DNA of 64,000 nt, taken from contig NC_053040.3 in assembly GCF_002575655.3 (NCBI RefSeq), forward strand, positions 358,482,267-358,546,266, read 5' to 3'. Source of the DNA: Aegilops tauschii subsp. strangulata (Eukaryota > Streptophyta > Magnoliopsida > Poales > Poaceae). Made by a program: the position numbers and the translations under genes. The notes below the pieces were generated by a model that did not search any database, was not told the origin of the DNA, and saw only the letters and a program-made list of their open reading frames with translations. Below, piece by piece: positions 56,301 through 64,000 of the stretch. How positions within the stretch are numbered: the stretch's first letter is position 1; each line of letters starts with the position of its first letter.

Positions 56301-57584
56301 CTTGCCGCCCTAGTTACTGATATACCAGGATTATGTTCCTTGAGTTTGCGTTCCTTACGCGGTCGGGTGATTTATGGGACCCCCTTGACAGTTCACTTTG
56401 AATAAAACTCCTCCAGCAAGGCCCAACTTTGGTTTTACCATTTGCCGCCTAAGCCTTTTCCCCCGGGTTTTCGCGAGCCCGAGGGTCATCTTTATTTTAG
56501 CCCCCCCGGGCCAGTGCTCCTTCGAGTGTTGGTCCGAACCGAGCAGCCTGCGGGGCCACCTCGGGGAAACTTGAGGTCTGGTTTTACTCGTAGCTTGACT
56601 TATCCGGTGTGCCCTGAGAACGAGATATGTGCAGCTCCTATCGGGATTTGTCGGCACATTCGGGCGGCTTTGCTGGTCTTGTTTTACCATTGTCGAAATG
56701 TCTTGTAAACCGGGATTCCGAGACTGATCGGGTCTTTCCGGGAGAAGGTTTATCCTTCGTTGACCGTGAGAGCTTATGATGGGCTAAGTTGGGACACCCC
56801 TGCAGGGTATTATCTTTCGAAAGCCGTGCCCGCGGTTATGAGGCAGACGGGAATTTGTTAATGTCCGGTTGTAGAGAACTTGTCACTCGACCCAATTAAA
56901 ATACATCAACTATGTCTGTAGCCGTGATGGTCTCTTCTCGGCGGAGTCCGGGAAGTGAACACGGTCTGAGTTATGTTTGACGTAAGTAGGAGTTCAGGAT
57001 CACTTCTTGGTCATTGTTAGATGACGACCGCTCCGTTGCTTCTCTTCTCGCTCTCTTTTGCGTATGTTAGCCACCATATATGCTTATTGCTGCTGCAGCT
57101 CCACCTCATTACTCCATCCTTTCCACAAGCTTAAATAGTCTTGATCTCGCGGGTGTGAGATTGCTGAGTCCTCGTGACTCACAGATTCTACCAAAACAGT
57201 TGCAGGTGCTAGCGATGCCAGTGCAGATGATGGGGTCGATCTCAAGTGGGAGTTCGACGAGGAACGCGGTCGTTACTATGTGTCTTTTCCTGATGACCAG
57301 TAGTGGTGCCCAGTTGGGACGATCGGGGATCTAGCATTTGGGGTTGTCTTATTTTCATTTGGATTTTGACCGTAGACGGTCTATATGTTTGTATTTTGGA
57401 TGATGTATGATTTATATTTATGTATTGTGTGAAGTGGCGATTGTAAGCCAACTCTTTATCCCATTCTTGTTCATTACATGGGATTGTGTGAAGATGACCC
57501 TTCTTGCGACAAAACCACTATGCGGTTATGCCTCTAAGTCGTGCCTCGACACGTGGGAGATATAGCCGCATCGTGGGCGTTACA
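53395..57584. mobile_element. Solo LTR of a Gypsy-type element (4.19 kb) inserted in the extra ORF
   Basis: The sequence runs TGTAACACCCCGG to GGGCGTTACA and is flanked by AGTGA on both sides (53390-53394 and 57585-57589). There is no PBS, PPT, gag or pol, so it is a single LTR left by LTR-LTR recombination. From memory it resembles a very common long Triticeae Gypsy LTR. The GC-rich block 53990-54310 gives overlapping reading frames on both strands, which I reject. TATTTAAATG (53929) is a candidate core promoter. 54400-56100 is AT-rich with many GCCATG words. Confidence 0.85.
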
Positions 57585-60577
57585 AGTGAAGACCTTGTTC
57601 TGATGAATCTCATAATCCATGGAGCATAAGGCTTCAACTCAAACGGTGACATTGCGACATTGGCCAGAGTCCTCATGAAGAAATCATGAAAGTTGACGGG
57701 GACGCCATGAATGATATTGAATAGCAGATTCTTCATGATGCCAACGACTTCTTCTTCATTCGAGTCGTGGCCCTTGATAGGACTCAATGTCTTCGTCAGA
57801 ATGCGATAGACAGTCCGAGGCACATATAGCAATTCCTTCATGAGGAATTTTGTTCTTGGGGCCTGACCTGGCTTCAATGGCTTCATCAGCACTTGCATAC
57901 AGTGGTCTGTAAGCTCAGGCTCTTGGTACATGCAACGAGCAGCTTCAAGGGGAGGACTGAGAGGCAAAGCACGAAGCAATTCAGTAGCTGGTGCCTTGTA
58001 GTGAGTGTTTTCAGTCATCCAGTCCAGCACCCATGAATTCACATCTTCAGAGTCTCCGGTGACGTGCAGCGTTGCATAGAATTGAAGAATGAGTTCTTCA
58101 TTCCAATCACAGATGTCAGTGCAGAAATTTAACAGTCCAGCGTCATGAAGAACACTGAGGACTGGCACGAAGCACGGTAGAGATTCCATATCCACGTGAG
58201 GAATGTGCTCATGATCGAAGACTTTTTCTTTGTTGAACAGCACTGAGGAATAAAAATTTGCCTGGCTGGCAGTCCAGAAACGCCTCTTCCTAATGCGAGC
58301 AGAGTCATAGGGGTTGTAATCAGTGAAGAATACGTGCTCGCCGAAGAAATCATCAGTCTTGAATTTTTGCTTCCTTGAGAATGGATCCTTTGGCTTGGGT
58401 TGAGGAGTGTTAGTCAGTTGCATCACAACCTCAGGAATCGCAATCTCAGGTTCTTCAGGCTGAGGAATTTCTGGTTCCTCTTCAGTGGCAGTCTGTGTCT
58501 TCAATGATTCAGCAGCAGCAGTTTCTTTAGCACTAGTGGCTGTAATTTCTTCATGTACAGACGGAGTGGGGTGAGTTTCTTCAGAGCCCAATGGAACAGT
58601 ATGTGCTGGGGACTGAGGGATTTGTTGCAATGGCATGAACAGAGGGGAGTTGGGATGCTGACTATCCCAAAAATCATCATTCATCAATGGAGTAGTACTC
58701 CCAATGTCCACGTCAGAATTTTGTTCATCCAATTCCTCAACGCCGGCCTCTTCAGCAGTGAACTGAGGCATAGGCGAGGAGACAATTGGTGTTGAAGGGA
58801 TTGCATCCACTTCAATTTCTTCATCCATCTGCTCTGAGGAAGCAGCAGAGGGAATGTCTTCATCGGATTCACTTTGAATCACATAATCTTCATCAAAAGG
58901 AACAAGGTCCTTTGATGGCATGGTTGAGATAGGAACAACATCAATTGGGTTGTCAAATGAGCTAGTCAATGGCTTCATCTTCTTCGGGGCTGAAGAATCT
59001 GATGAAGTTGATGCCTTCCTTTTCTTCACAGCTGTACGCTCTAGAGCCTTGGTCTTCTTCACATCTGATGCAGATGGAAGGATTGGAGTTGGGGTAGGCG
59101 CAGGAAGAGCAGAGGAATTTGGTTGAATTTCTTCAGGCACAATTGATGCAGTTGCCCTGACTTCTTTATTTTCTTCAGGCGCACCACTAGTGGATGCCCT
59201 AGCAATTTCTTCAGCGGCTGGAATGCAGTCATCAGCCCTGGAACTCACATTTTCTTCAGCAGCCTGATTTTCATCAGCGGTGCTGGCGTGCTCTTCTGTT
59301 GGTTGAGCAGATGCTTCGGCTTGAGGAATTTCTGGTTGCGATGGAGCTGCAACCTTTGAAGTGAATTTCTCAGTCAGTTTTACAAACCTGACCTTGGCTC
59401 CTTGCCAATCAGCGTAGTAAGCATTGAAGTCATTGCTGAGGCCTTTGATTTCAGCCTAGATCTTCACTAGTTCTTCAGTTGTCATAGTGACAACGTTTTT
59501 CTTCAGGTAGCGCTCCTTCCTGTACTGAGCTTTCTTCAGCTGCCTGGCCTTCTCAAATTTCCATTTCTCTTCTACAATGAAGGCAGTCAAAACATGACTT
59601 TGACCGGGTGTGAGGTTCATCTCAGGCAAAGGTGTGTTGGGATCCTTGTGCCAGAGATCGATGAAGTCTAGGATCAGCTTCGGATCCAAAAGCAGTGGCA
59701 CATTGTTTCCTTTGGCTCTAGCAGCCTTGACTTGTGTGTCTCTGATGATTTCGGCTAGTTCTTCATCATCAGCCTCATCATCATCAGAGGGCACGTGGAA
59801 GGCGACCTGCTTTTTGTGAGGACTTGGTCGAGGACCTCGTCCAGCAGCGGCCTTTTTCTTCAGCAGAGAGGGGCCAGCTGAGGAACTTGCAGAGGCTCCT
59901 GAGGCAATAGATATGCCAGTAGTCCTTTGGCACATGGCGAGATGCACTGGTGCAGAGGATCTGGTCGGAGCAGCTGAAGACTTTGGCGGAGGAGCTGAGG
60001 ACTTTGGAGGAACAGGAGCAGTTTGAGGAGTTGGCCGTGAGGGCTTTGAGGAATCTGGCCGTGAGGGCATTGCTGAGGAACTTGGCCTTGAGGTCATTGA
60101 AGGTGAAGCACTTGGCTTATGCGCAGGCTTCTTTGCCATGGCCTTCTTCGGCTTGCTAGCAGAGGACTCTGCAGTGGCAGCAGCAGCGGCAGAGTCTTCG
60201 TTGAATTTCCTCACTGCTTCTCTGGCTTGTCTAGCCAACTTGGCCTGGCGCTTGGCCCATTCACCAGGATAATCCTCGCCGCGCTTGAGGCTAGGGGGAT
60301 CTGCTTCTTGGCCAGGTGCCAATGGAGGTCTTGGGCATGGAGGATTGAGTGCGAATTTCTTCATGTACTTGGGAGTTACATACCTGTACTCCCTCCACTC
60401 TCTTTCCCATCTCCTCTCTATCCTCTGTATGCGCACCTTGCACTGATTTTTGTCCTCTTTTCCAAACTTGGCCTCATCAGGAGTGCAGTAATCCGCATAT
60501 ATGTCATCAGGAATTTCAAAAGCAGTGTTAATCTCAGGCCTCTTTCCTCCGTTTTGTGGCTTCTTTCCATCAGCCAT
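57585..60577 (-). pseudogene. Extra (env-position) ORF of Sirevirus 2, main segment
   Basis: From the Met at 60577 (MADGKKPQNGGKRPEINTAF) a frame of 997 codons runs to the solo LTR insertion. Its N-terminal region has basic and Pro/Ser-rich repeats (TAESSASKPKKAMAKKPAHK). A middle acidic region follows, then a globular domain (about 58350-57610) with FWTASQANFYSSVLFNKEK, DWNEELILQFYATLHV and WVLDWMTENTHY, then PFELKPYAPWIMRFIRTRS. A TAG (59456-59458) is the only internal stop; the same frame reads straight on. With the part at 53389-52750 the ancestral ORF had about 1,210 codons. The globular domain is the same type as in Sirevirus 1. I see no signal peptide or transmembrane helix. Confidence 0.7.
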
Positions 60578-61079
60578 TTTCTTCAGATGAGGAATTGAAC
60601 AATGGAATTCTCTGAAGAAGTATGCAACTTTTCTTCGAGGAACGCTGAAATGAGTTAAGTTGATGAGAACCTAGTGATTCAGCAGCGGACATGAGTACCT
60701 ATGAACAGAGTATAGTTGCGAGGAATTTGGAGAGGTCATATGCGTTCTCAAAAGGTTTTGTAAAAAGAATAAGTTTGAGGAAATTGACCAGATGAGTCCT
60801 GAAGAATTTCACTAAGCGTTCTTTGTCTTAGGTTCCAGAGTTGTATAGATTGAGAATCCACACAATTGAGGAATCTTGAAGAAAAAAACATAGCTTAGAG
60901 AAATGAATCAAGAACAGATGACATGTGAGGTGTTTAGTGTGTGAAGATTTGAAGAAAAACACCTTTGAGGATTTTGTAGAAATCATTTGAATCAAGCAGG
61001 GCAGTAAAAGTAACTTTTAATTACCCTGGACGAAGAACACAACAAACTGGGAAGTGGAGATGTGAAGTTCGTGAGTGCA

Positions 61080-61302
61080 GATCTTCCACGCCCTAACTTG
61101 GCGGAGGAAGATAGCTACGGCGGCGGCGGAGTGAAGAAATCCGCGGCCGGCGCGAGTACAACGGCGGCGAGGTCGAGGCAGTGAAGCTCTTCCTCACCGG
61201 CGATGATGAAGTAGCGGCGGCGCTAGGGTTTGAGAAGCTCGAGCGGGAGTGAGATCGAGCGGAGTAAAGGAGAAGTAAGGAAGGGGAGGGGTATTTATAG
61301 CC
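61080..61302 (-). promoter_or_regulatory. TATA box and GC-rich leader upstream of the Sirevirus 2 extra ORF
   Basis: On the minus strand GGCTATAAATACCCC (61288-61302) is followed by CCTAGCGCCGCCGC and more GC-rich sequence to about 61080. AT-rich sequence with possible splice signals (AGGGTAATTAAA near 61020; TTCTTCAG near 60615) leads to the ATG at 60577. It looks like a cellular pol II promoter, 5' exon and intron. Confidence 0.5.
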
Positions 61303-61486
61303 ACGGTGAAAAATTGTTCGCCCGAAGAAATTGGACGAACGTGCCCCTGACCCTTCTCATTCGCTTGACATGTGTCACCCACGTACTGAGAAGTGGAGAT
61401 CGTGTGAGATTGTGGGTGAATAGATAAGTATTATCGTGGGATGCGTAACGATTTGAGCGACAAAACCGAAAATTTGGATAAGATAA

Positions 61487-62873
61487 CACTACTAGGAAAA
61501 GGCCTGCTAGTGGCGCACCTGTTTTGGCTAGAATTTAATACTAATGGCGCACTCCCTGGTGCGCCATTAGTATATCCCAGGAGTGCGCCATTACTAACAT
61601 TTTTTTCCAAAAAAAATTCAGAATTTTTTTTTCAAATTTTTTTCTTAATATCGGGTCACTATGGCTTAATCTTGAGTCAATATGCTTAATCTCAAGTCAA
61701 ATCGCACTAAGTGGTCAAACTTCCCGGAAGGTCACCCATCCTCACACTACTCCAGCCCGAGCACGCTTAACTTCGCAGTTCTATCCAACCCCAGCGCCAC
61801 CTCACTTAACAGGCACTTGTTGATATATCTATCATATCAATCCTATTAAACCTTGTTGATATCTAGGACTTTGTTCATGTTCATGAGTATGATGAAATTT
61901 TGAAAAATATTTCAAACTTCCCGGTCATATTACGTATCATTTTTTGAAAAAAAATTACAAAAAAAGTTTCAAACCAATTTTTTTTTCTGTTACTAGTGGC
62001 GCACCTAGCAAATGGTGCGCCACTAGTAAGTTTGAATTTTTTTCATTTTTTCCCCTCTAGATCTTAAAAGCCCCGTAACTTTTTTCTGATAGGTTTTTGA
62101 GGATTTTGAAAATATTTAACGGGGTTCCCCCGGTTAAATTCGGATGTAACTTTTCGAGTAGATGATTTTTCATATAAAAAACTTTTTCATCCGAGTTCGT
62201 ATGCAAAAGTTATGCCCATTTTACAAATTCCAGAGAGATTTTGCAAATAAAGTCGAAATTTATATTTGTAAATTTTCCCAACAAGTAGACCACATATCAC
62301 ATGGGAAACTTATTTTCTTTTATTTTTTTGACATTTCCATCATTTTCTTTTATTTTTTTAAAACTGAAAAGGCGGTCCACGGGGGGGGGGGGCGGCGGGG
62401 TGCATTCGGTGGATTTTTTGGGCCATGTTAGTAATGGCGCACCGTTGGAGTGGTGCGCCATTACTAGTTTTGAAAAAAAGGTGCATTCGGTGGATTTTTT
62501 GGGCCAAGTTAGTAATGGCGCACCGTGGGAGTGGTGCGCCATTACTAGTTCAACACTAGTAATGGCGCACCACACACACGGTGCGCCATTACTAGTTTTT
62601 AAAAAAATTGAAAAAAATTACTATTGGCGCACCGTGGATGTGGTGCGCCATTACTAGTTTAACTAGTAATGGCGCACTATCCCCTGGTGCGCCATTACTA
62701 GTTTTGAAAAAAAAATTGTTACTAGTGGCGCACCGTGGATGTGGTGCGCCATTAGTATTAGGACACTAATGGCGCACCAACACATGGTGCGCCATTAGTA
62801 CATAGTAGTGGCGCACCACATGTGTGGTGCGCCATTAATGTCAATATTATCTATAGCCCTTTTCCTAGTAGTG
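61487..62873. mobile_element. Mini-CACTA element (1,387 bp)
   Basis: Terminal inverted repeats are CACTACTAGGAAAAGG at 61487 and CCTTTTCCTAGTAGTG to 62873, allowing one base. The target-site duplication is TAA (61484-61486 and 62874-62876). The subterminal regions consist of about eleven hairpin units of the form TAGTAATGGCGCACC...GGTGCGCCATTACTA, dense on the right (62427-62850). There is no ORF. A 5S rRNA-like segment lies at 61718-61785. Confidence 0.9.
61718..61785 (-). other. 5S rRNA-derived segment inside the mini-CACTA
   Basis: The minus strand reads AGAACTGCGAAGTTAAGCG, TGCTCGGGCTGGAGTAGTG and AGGATGGGTGACCTTCCGGG in order. This follows the central-to-3' part of plant 5S rRNA closely (AGTTAAGCGTGCT, GGGC, AGTAGT and AGGATGGGTGACCT are all conserved). 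It covers the internal control region: box A (61755-61773), the intermediate element and box C (61719-61741). The 5' third and the 3' terminal stem are missing, so it is not a functional 5S gene. Confidence 0.75.
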
Positions 62874-63459
62874 TAAGTTTTAACGTTGCGTTCGCACATT
62901 CTTCAGCTGACAAGGACACAGTGAAGATTTTGAACGAGTTTCAAATAGAACGCACATGAAGAATTTGTGAATAGATTGGGTTGAGTTTAGCATAGAGGGG
63001 GAAGGGTCCGATCACATTCACTTAGCAGAAAAAGCAACTTGAAGAAATAGCAATAAGTGAATGTTGTAGAGGACATAAACTCATATATATATATAGCCAA
63101 TGAAGAAAAACGACGGAAATGGTGAAGACAATGCAAAGTTGAAGAAAATGAACAACTGAGCAATTTCAAGGAAAAACTCAAATTGAAGATTTTCAACCTT
63201 GGTGGTGGCGTGACCCACCGTATAATAATGATGATTTCAGACACCGCGTACAATTGTCGTAGGGTTCTGAGAATCAAATTCTTTGTTAATTTCTTCACAC
63301 TTAGAGTGTTATTCTTCATTGATTGAAGAAAAACATTTCTTCATGTGTTGCACATCTAAGTCATCAATTTATGCATAAGTGATAGGATGAGTGTCCTATT
63401 CAAAGAACATTCGAAGATTCTAAGATATTTAGCTCACACCGCAACTTGCTAAATCTCTT

Positions 63460-64000
63460 CTAATCCAAGGGCTTTGTGAAGATATCGGCTAGCTGTTCTT
63501 CGGTCTTCACATGCTCAATAGAAATGTCGCTCTTCAACACATGCTCACGAAGAAAATTATGACGAATCTGAATGTGCTTTGTCTTCGAGTGCTGAACTAG
63601 GTTGTGAGCAATCTTGATGGCACTCTCATTGTCACAGAAGAGAGGCACATTCTTCACGTTGACGCCATAGTCCTTGAGAGTTTGCTTCATCCACAGCGAT
63701 TGAGCACAGCAAGAACCAGCAGCAATGTACTCAGCTTCAGCAGTAGACAGTGATACGCAGTTCTGTTTCTTCGATGACCAACAGTCCAAAGATCGTCCGA
63801 GGAAATGACATGTACCAGATGTTGACTAGCGGTCCACACGATCACCAGCGTAGTCAGAGTCTGAATATCCAATGAGATCAAAAGCCGAGCCCTTGGGTAC
63901 CATAATCCAAGTGTTGGTGTGTGAGCTAGATATCGAAGATTATGTTTCACAGCCTTATGGTGTGATTCCTTCGGTGTAGCTTGAAATCGGGCACACAGGC
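63460..64000 (-). pseudogene. Copia RNase H, end of pol (Sirevirus 2)
   Basis: The minus frame shows the RNase H active-site pattern: Asp in GYSDSDYAGD, Glu in LSTAEAEYIAAGS, Asp in LFCDNESAIK. It ends with HVKTEEQLADIFTKPLD at a stop at 63460, the conserved Copia C-terminus. An in-frame TAG (63826-63828, in the DR-STSG motif) and a frameshift near 63890, between the GLWYP and SAFDL coding, break it. The upstream RT, integrase and gag lie off the window. The enzyme removes the RNA strand during reverse transcription. Confidence 0.85.

Larger units (their letters stand above)
50721..64000 (-). mobile_element. Sirevirus-type Copia element 2, 3' portion, nested in element 3
   Basis: On the minus strand: RNase H end of pol (64000-63460), a non-coding region carrying a mini-CACTA, a TATA box and GC-rich leader (about 61300), a very long extra ORF split by a solo LTR (60577-52750), a region with three PPT-like tracts, the PPT and a 1.5-kb 3' LTR (52227-50721). 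GTTGC (50716-50720) is the candidate target-site duplication; its partner is off-window. Bases 62874-63459 hold only AT-rich sequence. Confidence 0.85.

Overview
This window looks like intergenic DNA from a large-genome Triticeae grass (wheat, Aegilops or barley type). Nearly every base can be assigned to nested transposable elements. I recognise Angela/WIS/BARE-type Copia LTRs, Athila-type Gypsy LTRs, a chromovirus-like Gypsy element, Sirevirus (Maximus-type) Copia elements, CACTA transposons and a probable Helitron. No convincing intact single-copy host gene is present. The host-like genes I can read (F-box/DUF295, AP2/ERF, a possible B3 relic) sit inside a CACTA element and look like broken captured copies. 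No rRNA array, tRNA or CRISPR is present. Family names come from memory of Triticeae repeats; structural calls (target-site duplications, PBS, PPT, TIR, reading frames) are read from the sequence.

Layout. 1-3696: 3' part of an Athila-like Gypsy element (+) with an extra ORF, PPT and truncated 3' LTR. 3697-21253: a CACTA element (+) missing its extreme left end and split by a 12.4-kb Gypsy element (4570-16977, minus, TSD GGGTG). It carries a decayed TNP/Ptta-type gene, minisatellites and subterminal TTTGCCGTC repeats. 21254-23994: leader and 5' LTR of an Angela/WIS-type Copia (minus). 24321-47652: a second such LTR in the opposite orientation, split by a 13-kb CACTA (24365-37402, TSD ATA) and by a patchwork of Athila LTR pieces and a Sirevirus (39449-46392). 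The 13-kb CACTA carries B3-, AP2- and F-box/DUF295-like relics, a 504-bp tandem array and a probable Helitron. 47918-50720: 5' LTR, PBS and gag of another Sirevirus (+). Its gag is interrupted at the zinc knuckle by a third Sirevirus (minus, 50721 to beyond the window end). That one contains a 4.19-kb solo LTR (TSD AGTGA) in its extra ORF and a 1.39-kb mini-CACTA (TSD TAA) downstream of pol.

The most interesting signals are as follows. (i) A 5S rRNA-derived segment retaining the internal pol III control region lies inside the mini-CACTA. (ii) Two Sirevirus families share a non-coding layout upstream of the 3' LTR: three polypurine tracts and a two-tier stem-loop at near-identical spacing. (iii) In the same two families the extra ORF is preceded by a TATA box and GC-rich leader about 0.7 kb upstream. 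(iv) A CACTA carries relics of three regulatory gene families. (v) The Gypsy element inserted in the loop of a long inverted repeat in CACTA minisatellite DNA. (vi) Several premature TAG stops look like CAG-to-TAG changes, consistent with deamination of methylated CHG sites.
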